Shown: positions 1-15,100 of the stretch, in pieces
Layout of the letters: each line of letters opens with the position of its first letter
Numbering within the stretch: the first letter of the stretch is position 1
NCBI GenBank assembly: GCA_028583405.1
Contig: CM053252.1
Location: 35,119,763-35,183,762, forward strand
DNA: 64,000 nucleotides
Source of the DNA: Pogonophryne albipinna
Lineage: Eukaryota; Chordata; Actinopteri; Perciformes; Artedidraconidae
Direction of reading: 5' to 3'
Translations under genes and position numbers: made by a program
Notes under the pieces: generated by a model
What the model was told of the DNA's origin: nothing
The model's database searches: none
The model's input: the letters and a program-made list of their open reading frames with translations, nothing else

Positions 1-2272
<2,272 letters not shown>

Positions 2273-2920
2273 CACACTGAAAAGTGAAGAGTGTCTAGAG
2301 GAAAGAGGTGACGAGGGGGATATAATGTTTAACACTTTGCTTTTTATGTCTCACTTCCATATTGTTCACTCCGGACACACAAACACACAGAACCTCAAAA
2401 GTTAGCAAAGCATGTGTTGGTTTACTTTGATTAACACTAACTACTCCCCGAGTACTAGATGACACTGACTTCTTACTAACACCAACAGCTAACTGACAGT
2501 ACTGACTGTCGCCGAGCAATGTTGTCAAAGTTCAAATTATTTCAACTTTGACCCCAATCAGATCATCAAACCCTAACCCCAAACCTTGTGGTGACCAAAG
2601 AGCAGATGTAAATACGGCCTTCACGAGTACTTTGTATCTGTACATGAGGAGAAAAAAACCATCCAACTTAAGTCAAGAAGGCAGACACAGAATGAACTGA
2701 TGAGATTGAGGTTTGGATAAATTAAAAAAGAAGAATATATGAATATTACTACAAAAGATGTCCGTCCTGACTGAAGCAGTAAAACTGGTTGGCAAACGCT
2801 GCTTTGTTTTAATGTTTGAATCATGACAGCGGCTTGTATATCTACAGTTCTACAGTTTTTGGTTTTCCTTATGAAAGAGGAACACAGACTGCTCGGCTGC
2901 AGTCTGTGAGGTGTGTTCAC

Positions 2921-2975
2921 GTGCGACTTTTTGGCCAAGAGGCAGGCATCATGCCTCTTGGCCAAAAAGTTGCAC
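2921..2975. repeat. near-perfect 24-nt inverted repeat (hairpin)
   Basis: The left arm (2921-2944) and right arm (2952-2975) are reverse complements at 23 of 24 positions around a 7-nt loop. The core is CTTTTTGGCCAAGAGGCA. No transposon end or gene surrounds it. It could be a small palindromic rearrangement, the remnant of a miniature element, or a transcribed hairpin. Confidence 0.85.
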
Positions 2976-4560
2976 ATTAGTACTTTTATGAGGGTTTCTG
3001 TGCAAGGGCCATTAAGTTAGTCCTATTTACTGGATGTAGTTATGGCTTGTTAAAAAGTTTAGAATTTAATTGCAAAATGCAAAATAAATAAATGGTCTGA
3101 AAATGTTTTAAGACATCTGAACAATGTATAAGCGAGATAAAACCTCTTAAAGTGTCCAAAATCAGAAATGAATGGACACTTGGGCATCCCCCTTACATTA
3201 ATCACCTACTAATTGAACTATTAAAGGATTTTAAGGGTAACTTGAGTGAGGGTTGAGTTTAGGGTGATTTAAAGCATATGTTTTTATACCGTGTTTCACC
3301 ACTTTCACTGGCAGTGAACAGGTAAAAAACGTGTTATAAACCCTGACAGAGTTTTGCTTTCACTCAGATGTGTTGGTATTGTCCCCAAACAAACAACCTG
3401 CACACGGCTCACACAGCATCTAAATCAATCAGCATGTCTCTATGCATCCGATAGCTGCCTAATTGATGCACTAATCCAGTCACTAAGTACTGCAGCGCTG
3501 TGGAGTATGCCCAAAGCAAACACAACACACAAGTCATCAATGAGCTGATCTCCAACAGAGAGCGGAGCAGGACTGACAGAACATCTATGAACTATAGATC
3601 AGGAGGAGAAGTGCACACACCTTTGGCCTGGAACAACACAGCTGTCTTCTGTGATGAGCCTGCAGGAGATGAGGCCTTGAAGAAGAAGAGACAGCTTATT
3701 TTCTAATATTTTACATCTTTGACTGCGGGGCCTTTTGTCTCAAACAGCACTGAGGTCATGACCTCTGATTCTGTGAATTTGGAGGTTTTAGTCACTTTAG
3801 TTCAGTTTACAGATTACAGTTCACATGGTGGTGGATTCCAGTATTTTTGGGAATCAATATGTTAAACTTGGCTGGAAATACTAAGTATTAGTCCACCAGA
3901 CTAAATTAAGAGATGCAGCTATTTTGCACTTTTATAATTGTTATGATATCCTATGTTTATATACGTCTGTTTTGATAGTAGTCTATTTTGGAGTATTGTG
4001 ACTTGTACTTTATAAGAACAATATTTTTGAATTGTTTATTGTTTAGACACTATTGATATACTTTCTATTTACTGTTTATTTGATTGATGTATTTATTTTT
4101 CGATTTCATTTCAATATATATGTTTTACTCATGTGTCTGTGAACATGCTGCTGTGACAGAAACAATTACGATTTGGGATAAATAACGTATATCTAAAATA
4201 AATGAGACACTTTGGAGACACATTTATTTCCTTATAGAACTATGTCATGTTTTACTAACTATATGGAGAATAGAGACTGCCAGAGGATGTAGAAGAAGAA
4301 AAAGCTTCTAATGTGAAAATGTACATGAATACAAACATGTTATATGTGCATGGTTATATTTCACTGTAACACATTAGTCTGGTGTTTCACATTTAAAAAA
4401 ACTTCCCATGCACCTTGACTAGCTGCAAATAAAGCTCCTGAGGCTTGATGTTTGTACATTGTACACGCTAGAAGTCTAGAAGGTACTGGGTGCCCATTGA
4501 CTTCCACCAAATTCCGTTCGTAATGAGAGCAACCTTTAGAGTGGTACAGGAAAGAGTTCT
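2976..4560. other. AT-rich intergenic sequence, nothing recognised
   Basis: No convincing coding region. The part from about 3900 to 4150 is very AT-rich and may be an old, diverged retroelement tail. Confidence 0.4.
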
Positions 4561-4599
4561 CAAACCTGGAGTTTTTTTAGCATTTTAGCACATCCAATT

Positions 4600-4820
4600 C
4601 CTAAATTCATTCATAGCATTATATTCCCATGTAAATCACTGCTTTATTTCATTTGTATTGCTATTTAACTGTATTTTATTACGGTGTAAAAGATTTTTTG
4701 TTTTATATTAGATTTCTTGTATTTTATATTTTACGTATGGACCATGACATCAAGTCAAATTCCTAGTATGTGCGAACCTACCTGGCAATAAACCTCTTTC
4801 TGATTCTGATTCTGATTCTT
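4600..4820 (+). mobile_element. non-LTR retroelement 3' tail with (TGATTC)n end, copy 1
   Basis: The stretch ends in a conserved block (gtcaaattcct, acctacctgg, aataaacct) followed by a short TGATTC tandem tail. The same block and tail recur near 11395-11462, so this is a dispersed repeat with a LINE- or SINE-like end containing an AATAAA motif. I cannot name the family from the tail alone. Confidence 0.55.
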
Positions 4821-5689
4821 GTCTCGAGTTTTCTGAAAGTGTTTTTGGTAGGAGGCCTGAAATAAGCTCTGTTTTTAACACAAGCTTGCGAGATTCTCAT
4901 GTTTTGTTCTACGACAGAAAATACGTCAGTACATACCACAATCTTGAAGTCCAATGCTTCTATGCTGCCATTAAAAAATGGTGAATAAGTCACCAAATGA
5001 GACTACGTAGGTCGTACATTAGCCGCCTTTAGCTTAGCGAGCATGATGTAGTTTGTTTGCAGCATTATATTAGCGCTTTTATTTCTGTGGATTGCATTTA
5101 CGCCTCGATCATCATACAACTGGTGGTAATATGTGTAGAGTATCCGACTGAACAAAACATGTAAGTATCATAAAGTGTGTTTTCCATATAAGTTATTTTC
5201 TGCAGTATTCCGAAATCCAGCGGGAGAAAGAAATTAAGCTTTCGTCGATGGAGCCCTTGTGAAGCTAACTTCCGGGTCGGTCTACAAAAATACGCCATCA
5301 CTGCACCATTCTATGAACTATTTAAATGCAGAGTCATAATGGAAAGAGTGTCTAAGTCTCTGCTTGATAGACCACAGCAGATAGACCCAGAGGCTTTCAG
5401 TGGAGTTCCAACCTGAAGCTATCATCTCCACCAACAACCACGTCATACAAGGAAAACTACAAGCAGAGCTTTGAAACTATAGAAGAAAAATAAGGCTCAA
5501 ACATCATCAATGAAATGAGGCAGATGTTGATGTTCAGGAAAGGGTCTCCTCCAGGTAAAGACCCAAAGAACAGCAACAATACAACTGTAAGGAAAGAGCT
5601 ACCTCAAAGAACTGAAGCTTTGCTAAATTAGGAGGAAGCTCATTGTGTCGGAGGGTTCAGAGTGACATGTGGACAGGAGGAACCAAGGA
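4821..5689. other. intergenic sequence, no gene recognised
   Basis: Short frames only. The part around 5330-5640 is purine-rich and might be an old untranslated or pseudogene fragment, but no family is visible. Confidence 0.35.
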
Positions 5690-6019
5690 TCACTGTAAAA
5701 CCTTGAAATCTTGCCAAGTATATTTGTCTCATTTCTAGTCAGAATATTTCTTTACAATTGATGACTAAATAACTTAAGAAGTAACAATGCAGTGAGATAT
5801 AGGGTCTTGTTTTTAGACAATGTCTCAGACGAAACACAACATTTCCCGATTCTGGTCAAATGAAGTTCGAAATAAGTTGTCCCAGCTAATTACAACAACT
5901 CATTTCTAAATATCCCATCTTAGAAGAAATCTTCCGAGAAATATGATAAAGCTTGTTCTATTGGCACCTTGTTTTTATTATTCTTTTACTTGATTTTGGA
6001 GCAGCATTTTTCCACTGAA
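5690..6019. mobile_element. possible CACTA/EnSpm-like miniature element
   Basis: The left end reads CACTGTAAAACC and the right end, on the other strand, reads CAGTGGAAAAATG, so the termini are inverted and start with CA(C/G)TG. The interior is non-coding and AT-rich. I could not confirm a target-site duplication, so both class and limits are tentative. Confidence 0.3.
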
Positions 6020-8079
6020 TACCTCCATCCCTACGCCTTCGGGCCACATTGCTATACCAGCTGCACCACAGCAACCCTCCTGCACTGCCATGTAAATCTA
6101 CAATTTAGTTTCATCATCTCTTAGAGAATTTGGCTTGGATCCCAATGCAGTAGAGGTGAATGTAATCCAGTTTGCAGTGCCAACAGCATTGAAAAGTGAC
6201 ATTTCAAATCGAAAGGAAAATTGTAATTTTTTTCTAGAACCAATGTCTGTTTTCATCTGTTTTCAGTTGCTCTTTTTTGAACTATTTGTGTTGTATTCTT
6301 GTTGGGTTGATGTTGAGTTTGATGACCTCCACTCTGTGACAGGTGTGAAGGAGTGCTGAACTGTAAAGAAGAATTGTGTCAGTTAAGCTGTTTCTCAATG
6401 ATAATTCAAGTTGGCCGCCGGTCCATTCAGCATGCAGAAAAGTGAGTGGGGTGAAGAAGGAAGGGGACAGAGGGATAGTTGAAGGCGGGAGAAGATAGGA
6501 ATCGATCGTGGAAGAGTGTTCCTCCCCACCAACACTGAGGTTAAAGGAGAAGGCTGCGCAGAACAATGTCCTACTGAGTAATTACAAGAGCACCTCTCTT
6601 AACACACACAACTGACCCCGCTCCATGCCTACCCGTGTTAATAATCAGCGCTCATAATGAACACAATCCATAGGTCTGCTGGGTTAAGGTCCTCAACAAC
6701 CTTGCTCCAAGCAACAACGGCCAAGCTCAGCACAAAGAGACGCTTTCTTTAGATGGAGCTGTGTGACGCTACTGCCCCCCAGTGGACACACGGGACACTT
6801 ACGGCCTCCATGTTATCTTATGAGGTATGAGGTACACAGTCTGTGGGTCAGTAACATAACCCTAACCCTGACTTTGAAAAACAATTTGCAGTACAACTCA
6901 GGCCCTTGAATATAACCCATGTGTTGGAACTATTTATTGGTAAGACATTTATTATTTGTATTTTGTAATAACTCTTGAAATTAATTTTCTTGTTGTTTCT
7001 GTTTATATTGATTGTTTTGATTGTATTGATTCTTATTTATTGCAAATATTTTAGTATTTTTAGTATTAAATTAATTGTAATGTTTTTATTTAGAAGGCAG
7101 TTTTGGGCACTGGGAGATTATGTATATATTGGAGACAGGTAGTGATGGGATTAGCGCACCAGTATAGGCATATGGTTTTTTGCCAGGGTGACCAAGGAAA
7201 GCCATAGGAAAAGCTGCTGGAAAAGAAAAGGTGACGCCAGATTTCATTGTACTTTTGATGATATTTGCTCATGGAAATAAATGTATGAAACATTGTTCTT
7301 GCCTGGACTTGGACCTACTTTACTACTTGTGAATAAATAATTGAAATGAAAACAGTGCAACAATGTGCTGTTGGATCATTATTATTATTTTAACTAGTTC
7401 ACTCTTGCTGGCTTCTCCACTGTTGCTGATCCAATCCTTAACACTAAAAATATATTTATTTTACCAGTTTCTGACATTTTGTAAATGTAACAATTAATAT
7501 ATTCATTATTACACTGTTTATGTGGTATAAAGGTATTCACAGCTGTTTATTTCCCCTGCGGAAGATTTGCTTACCGGTGCCTCAGCGGGCACTTTATAGA
7601 GTTTTTTAAGGTGGAATGAATATTGTTGTAGTTATACAACCTTAAAAGGCCTATAAACTCAACGAAGCAATTAAGATCATTAACCACAATGATAGAAGAA
7701 GTACTCTGTTTTATAGTTAAAAGTAGTAATACTTAATTGTAAAAATCCTGCATTCAAACCTAAGTGAAGTAAAGGTACAAAAGTATTGGCAGCAAAATAG
7801 ACTTAAGTAAGTGCTCATAAAGCGTTATGGTCCATTTCAGAATTTGAAATGACTTGATTATGAATATTGATGCATTAATGTGTCTATCACAGCTGGTCAA
7901 AGTAGAGATCATTTTAACACCCTTTTTTTTTTTATGTTTTATTTTCTATTCATATTTTTTTTTTTTTCTGCTGTTTTTCTTTAATGTATTCATTATTTTT
8001 CAACAGCTTCGATGTCAACTGATCTAGTGATGCCAGAACCAATGCAGTATTTTATTATAACACTGGCGGTGGTTTGGTT
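6020..8079. other. intergenic AT-rich sequence
   Basis: No supported gene. Reading frames such as the 94-codon one at 6282-6566 on the minus strand show no family motif. Confidence 0.4.
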
Positions 8080-8360
8080 TTTTTCCCGGTTCATATGAAT
8101 ATCTTTGGAAACGTTACTGTTTCTTTACTGAAAACCCAATTTTTTTATTTTGTGTGTGATAGGCTAAGGGGCGGGACATCTCTAAGTAGTTGACCAATCA
8201 AAATAGAGCTGGCCAGCTAACCAATCAGAGCAGACTGGGCTCTGGTTTCAGACAGAGGGTGAGAGCTTTTTGAACATTAAAGCATGGAAATGTCAGAGGC
8301 ATAGAGGCACTAAATAAAAACATGAACTTGAAAATGAGTATCGTAGGGCCCCTTTAATAT
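8080..8360 (+). repeat. dispersed fish repeat with CCAATCA motifs
   Basis: Contains the blocks ggggcgggacatctctaa, gaccaatca and accaatcagagcagactggg and ends gtagggcccctttaa. A related accaatcagagca...gtgggctcat segment occurs near 60455-60490. I recognise it as a common high-copy teleost repeat pattern but cannot assign the class. Confidence 0.45.
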
Positions 8361-8676
8361 TTTGTTACTTTCCTTTTCCTCTGGAATATTGGGGAACGTA
8401 AAAAATGTACTCAAGTAACTTGAATGTCGAATGTACTAATGTTCTTGTATGCTGGGTATAAAAACTGAACTCTTCCTTACTTCCCTAACATCATGCTCTC
8501 CTACAATACTGCAGTGGCTATGTCAAATAAATCCTATTTGTAAATGAACAAATCCATTTAAAATACTTCCCCAATATTTCGACAGCCTGCTAGCTGAAAT
8601 GATTGAACTGTGCTTGTGTATATATAGCTAAAAAGCAAGACATAGAGCAAGACATAGAGCAAGCTACCAGCACCTT

Positions 8677-8682
8677 TTTATT
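8677..8682 (-). promoter_or_regulatory. candidate poly(A) signal of gene A
   Basis: AATAAA on the minus strand about 200 nt downstream of the stop codon of dehydrogenase gene A. A second AATAAA lies at 8694-8699. Confidence 0.45.
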
Positions 8683-8880
8683 TGTTTTGAAGATTTATTA
8701 AAAGCTGTTTTCTTCTTCATCCTGGCCAGAGTAACCTCATGACATCTCTTTGTGGATAACAATAGGCACAAGTGAAGGTTATGCAGATAATATTAAAAAA
8801 AATTAGACAGTAAGAAACCAGCCCTTAAAGTGGCTGATAAGGCACCGTGCGAACATGCTGGATCAGGATTTGGTCCGTCA

Positions 8881-9137
8881 TTATAAACTGGCTAACCTCT
8901 CACTCACTTCCCACAGCTTCTTTGCCAGGGCATCATCCCGTCCTTTGGCTCCCACTTGTTGCAGCGCACAGTTAGAGAAGTAGCGTCCGCTAAAAGGCTC
9001 AATGCCCTCTTGCAGGGCACAATGCAGGGTGGTCTGTGCCCCCCCCTCAGGATCCTGGAGGAAGAGCTTGGCAAAGGGAATCAGGAGGAGCTGCTGCCAT
9101 AGGCTCAGGCTTCGACTCAGCTCTGTGTTGATATATC
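8881..9137 (-). CDS. dhrs13-like: gene A exon 5 (last coding exon)
   Basis: The acceptor TTCTAG precedes GATATATCAAC. The exon encodes the substrate-side C-terminal region ([34 protein letters not shown]) and ends in TAA at 8881-8883. 257 nt; it enters in phase 1 after a split Gly codon. Confidence 0.9.
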
Positions 9138-12100
9138 CTAGAAGAAGAAAATGATGAAACGTATGAGCTTTGCAGGAAGTGCTGAATGATTACTGGACAA
9201 CAGCCTTGTTTACAGATAGTCTATATTCTCTCAGTAGAACTGCACTAGGATACTCTTGTGCAGTGGCGGCTGGTGGAAAATATTTTTGGTGGGGCTGTTG
9301 ATATAGTGAGTAAAATAAATTTTTGGGGAGAAATGACCCCTAAATTAGGACTTCTGGTCATGTAATGGCGCGTTTCCAGTGCAGCGCGGAGCTCGCTTTA
9401 ATGCTGTGTTCAGACCGGACGCGATGCGAATATTCGCTTCGCTCGAAACGCTCCTATCGCATCGCTCTAGTCGCTCGAGTTTCACCGCGGCTGCCAGCTG
9501 TGTTTACTCGCATCATTCAAACAAGACACGCTCGGGAGCTACAACTACAACAAAATGAACATATTTTACCGTGATTTAATTGTAATACACGTTTCTAAAT
9601 GATGCCGACGTAACAACATACTGATACCGGTTAGTAAAAACCATGAATTAATGCTTTGACAAGTCTGCAGACAGACGGCAGGCGAAGCACCTTTTAGAAT
9701 GCTTGTTTTCTGAATGGAGCTTGGCTAAGCTAACGTTATATATGCTCCGACCGTCCACACTCACAACAACGGCCTATACAGACATAAATAAACCAGCGAC
9801 TGTATTCTCCATGACACAGACAGTCTGTGGTTTGTACTTGTTTAACTTTTGTCTAGTTTCTGAACAGATCGTATCTGTCCCCGGCTGTTTGAAGAGCAAG
9901 CATGAGAAACAAAAGATAGCATTTACCTGTTTGCATCCAGCTAGCCATGCCTTTCTGGTGTACCAGCTACGTGAGAAGCCTCGTTGATACGTTTTGTCTT
10001 TTTCACGAGCTTGCTGCGATATATATACAAATCGGGTTCCAAGGTCTTTAAGTATCAATTTATCTCCCAAACTTCTCCTTTCGAAAGGATTGGAGAGTAG
10101 CTCTTGCACGGAATTGGGTGCGGACCGAGGTCCCGCGACTCCACCTGCACACCATTCTCATCCAACTACTGCGTCACCTTGGTCACTCACGAGTCTAAAA
10201 AACAACTCACGTCAACGCACGTAAGCAACGTGGGCGCCGACGTGAGCACCCTCGTGACCAAAATATTTGACGGCGCTGATTGGCTGAAATTATGTTTCGG
10301 CGGCACAGTTTACTATTGAGACTTTTGCAACGTGCTGGTTGCTGCTGTTTGGCTCGGGGGCTCCTTGCACGGCGCCCGGTAATGATAAACTAATGCCATG
10401 GGCAAGGCCAGGCAGGAAACATGTGACTTATCAGTAACTTTAGACATCGTAACACAATTTTAAACGAGATTTTATTGTAGATTATACATTTTACTGATCG
10501 CAATTGTATGATATTTACCTTGTTCATTAAAAATAAAAATATAAAATATATATATTTTTTTATATATATTTTTTTAATATATTTTTTTTAATTTAATTAA
10601 ATTTTTATTTTATTTTTTTGTATGTGGGAAGAGGTGGGGCGGCGCCCCTAGCGCCCCTATGGGCCGGCCGCCACTGCTCTTGTGACATAGTACAATAATC
10701 TAAAGCAGCCATACAGCAGGTCAGAAATACAACAAGTGTAAACAACAGCTGCTATATTATCAAGACAGCCACAGATAATTAAAGAGTCCTCTGCCTATAT
10801 ACTTAGCGTTCTGCCCGATATATGATATGACAGATATAAATGAGATTTCCTTACTGAGTATCCCACAGCATCATGTCAGAGTGGATGTCAGCCAGCTGAA
10901 GCTCAGCAGTAGTTAAGTGGTGCAGAAGGACAATGGCCCTTAACTTCACAGTAAATGTAATACAGAATGGCTTAGTGAAAAGAATATCTGCCTTTTAGAG
11001 TGGTTCAGTCTGAGACCAGACCTTATCCCAATTGAGAAGCTGAGGAATAACCTTGGGAGAGCCGTTCACACCAGACATCCTGAGAATATGACTGAGCTGA
11101 AGCAGGTGCTAATGTTTAATGGGTGGGTTAAAGAAAGACATGAAAGATTATAAATGTGTTGAACGATATCAGATCACAGTGAATGACCAATTCATGCATA
11201 AGACCAGGAAATTCCAAAGTATTCCCATCAATGCAGAACAATATTTTGTATTACTGCTGATTTTTATTCCATATTGTATTCCTTCTATTCCATTACATTG
11301 CAATGTAAATACTGTTATATTTTACTATATTTTAAATTATTTTAAATATTTTTCTAGTTCTCTATCTGTGTTTTTAATTCTTGTTTGTATGCACCACGAC
11401 ACCTAGTCAAATTCCTCGTACGTGTAAACCTACCTGGTAATAAACCTGTTTCTGATTCTGATCATTCCAACCATGCCATTGTATGTCTAATGACCCAATC
11501 CTTAACCCAATAATTGCAATACATAAATGAACACAGAAATGTTACATATTCCAGTCCAAAACATCTTTCACTAACATTATTTCCAGATTTCCTCGATAAG
11601 TCTGATTGGTATTCGTCAGCTTTCTGTCACTTCCTGTTAGTAAAACCTTATTGTCAGGTTAGAGACGGAAATATACAAGTGAAAATTATAATGCTTTCCA
11701 TCTGAAAATGGCTGCCAGAGAATATGTTAGCTTGCCTGACATTCCTACAGGAACTGTTCATAAAGCCCCTGTCACACTGTCCCGAAATTGACACCCGATG
11801 GACACACGAATATGGAATTGTGAATTTCGCACGAAGATGGACCCGAACCACACACGAAGGCAACATTTACATTACATTTAAGACATACAACTGCAATGAA
11901 AGTACCAAAAACAATTATGTTAAAGTACTATGATACTGTACTGATATCTTCAGACTTTGTTCTTTACTGTATCCGTCTTTGTATGTAGAAGATATTAAGT
12001 TTTCTCCGTCATGTTGTTTCCATAGCAACAACAACTTTCTGTCAACTCGCCTTCAAAATAATATATTATATCCTTTTTAGTTTCACAGAACACAAATTGG

Positions 12101-15100
12101 GTTATTTACATAATATGTTTACATGATTTTGTTGTGCAATAAAACAACCCGATGGACACACGATAAAGGAAATGTTCAAATTCGGCTCTGATCGTAGCAA
12201 CATCGGGCCATTCGTGAGGGCATCTTAAGCCATCGTATGATCGCTGGTGGAGTTTCTCAGGCTCCGGCAGCAACTTCGTGAGCGGTGGCAAAATCTTTGG
12301 CATGCCAAAAAATTGCCGAAGGACCTTGCGAAGGTTCATTTTCGTGTTGAATTCGTGTGTCCATTTTGCCCTTCGTAAGGCTATCGTGAGGGCATCTTGT
12401 TATCATCGGTACCATCGGCATTCGCCCCGATCAGAGTGAGGGCGAATGCACCGATGATAACATGAAGATGACACGACTTGACAAGATGCCCTCACGAGTG
12501 CCTTACGAAGTTGCCGCTCACGAAGTTGCTGCCGGAGCCTGAGAAACTCCACCGGCGGTCATACGATGGCTTAGATGCCCTCACGAATGGCCCGATGTTG
12601 CTACGATCACAGCCGAATTTGAACATTTCCTTTATCGTGTGTCCATCGGGTGTCAATTTCGGGACAGTGTGACAGGGGCTTTAGGCACTCACCTGGGTGG
12701 AGGCAGAAGCAGGAGACGCTGGTGCCCTCGAGCCTGTTGGCCAGCTCCCTGGTGAAGAGCACATTACACAGCTTGCTGTCGCAGTAAGCTTGGAGGTTGC
12801 GCCACATAGACTGACCAGACACCAAGTCTTTCTTAGAGGTCATCAGGGGGAAGTGAGCTTTGCCTAGACGGTGCCCAATGGACGCCACGGTGACCACACG
12901 ACTAGGACCGCACATCTGGAGGCGCTCCAGGAGAAGGTTGGTGAGCAGGAAGTGACCCAGGTGGTTGACCCCAAACGCCAAGTCAAAATCATCATCTGTA
13001 TGTCCATGGCCCACCACACCTGAAACACAGCGCTTCTTTTACTTATACCCATTTTCCAAGACCAATGCGAAGACAGCGCACAATTGCGAACAAGTTTTTT
13101 GTGTTTTGGCACCACATTAACCAGGCTCTATATTTTGTGACGATACTTTGAATTACAACCCGTTTGCTATCCTGTTTCAGCAACAAGTGCCTACTAATTT
13201 AAAGCATTTATGGTTAAGAATCAATATGCTATACGTGGTAGGGATGGGAACGATTAATCGAATATTCGAAATTATTCAGGTATTCGAATAACTATTCAGG
13301 TGTCGAATATGAGTTATTAATTTTTGTATACATTTTTTGGGAGGGATGCCTAAGTTGATTACATATTATCAAATTGAATAATTCAATGTATACGACTGTT
13401 ACGTGCTCTATGTGTTTTCTCTGTCTCTGCTGCGCAGGTACACCTGGTCCGCCCCTGGCTCCGCCTTCCCCAGGTGTCCTGATGACATTCAGCTGGGGAT
13501 GACTTAAAGAGAAAAAGCTGGAGGAGAAGGGGTCTCTTTTCCCGTCCTGAAACCAAGGGAATACGACCGTGGATTTCCTCTCACCTCGTGTGGATTTATA
13601 TATATTTCGCTGTATTTTTTTGTGTGAACTCTGGAGGATATTAGTATAGGTTTTTCGCGGCTTTGTTTCCTTCCCAGTAGGCTGTGTTTGGACCTTTGGG
13701 TAGAGGAGGGAAGTCTGGGTCCTACGGCTCATGGTGTGGCTGGCCCAGGCCCCCTTCTTCTTTTTTTGTTTGTGTTACGATACTCCAGACTTGGTTCCTT
13801 ATTGCCGGTAGGCATGCATGTGAGTTACGGCTGCAACAAACGACTAATTTGATAATCGATTAATCTATCGATTAATGAAACGATTAATCGACTATTCGGA
13901 CTATTATGGCTTGCACAATTCCTCAAGCGCTCTTATTTAGCCATCATCAACCTTTAGATTTAGCTTGAGTTTGTTTTAGGCATGTGGAAACTAACAATGA
14001 AGACAATAAAGATGAATACTTGATTCAAAAAGACATATATTATTAAATTAACTTAACAAATTGTGAACAAAATTAACATTGCTTTTTATTTAAATTAAAT
14101 AAATAATATTTCACATCAAAAGAAACAACAGTGTTTTAACAAATCGTATTCAATAATCTGATGACAGAACTGTAAACAGAATAGCTGAAACTTTAACAAA
14201 CTAAATGACTCAGTTACCTCTAATCATTAACCCATGTTTGTATAATGTAGTTAACTCCGTGTGTTGCTGCTAGCATAACACCTGACGTGGAAACGTTACT
14301 CGTGGATGGGGCTACAGAGCTACTAGAAAGACAGTCGAACCCGGTGCATTCCTCCGTCTGAATGTGGAGCACTTTTGATAAATGTTTAGACAAATTGCTC
14401 GTGTTACCGCCCTTACATGCTAAACTCTTATTGCACTTTAGGTAACGAGCATTGTCCACATCGAGACGGGTAAAGTTTAACCACACCTCGGAGCGCGTTC
14501 TCGCCACCGTCTCTGCAGTGTGTTGCTGCATGTAGCAGCTGCGTGTGTGTTGCTGCATGTAGCAGCTGCGTGTGTGTAAACTGCCCCACCCCCTCGCACA
14601 CAGACCAGGGAGAGAGATCTCGTCTGATCGAAAATACATCATAGACGCATTTGTTTGTCTTTTTGCATATTAGAAACGAGTTGGCGACACTAAGACTGCA
14701 ATATAATGTTTTTGTAGCAACAATACATATACACAATACACATACATATATTTTTTAAATGTCTCCAGTACCGATAAAAAGACCAATAACGTTGGAGCTT
14801 AACGGTGCGTAAAACACACGTGATGACGTCACCAACGAATCGACGACTGAATTAGTTGGCAACTAATTTGGTCATCGATTTTAATCGATTAAGTCGATTA
14901 GTTGTGTGCTGAAAATAAATGCCCGTCGATAACTCAATTCTGTGTTTGGCGTGGTTGTTTTTATGTTGCGCAGTGGCGGTTCTAGAACATTTTATATGGG
15001 GTGGCAAAGGGGGGGCAAGAGGTCATGCCAGGGTGGCATGGGAGGACGGACAGCACGTGGTATTTTATACTGTATATAACCTATTTATTGTTAATTCATG

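Noticed and set aside
6840..6870. Telomere-like taaccctaaccctga (also near 48525 and 47690)
   Set aside because: Only two or so units; too short for an interstitial telomeric array.
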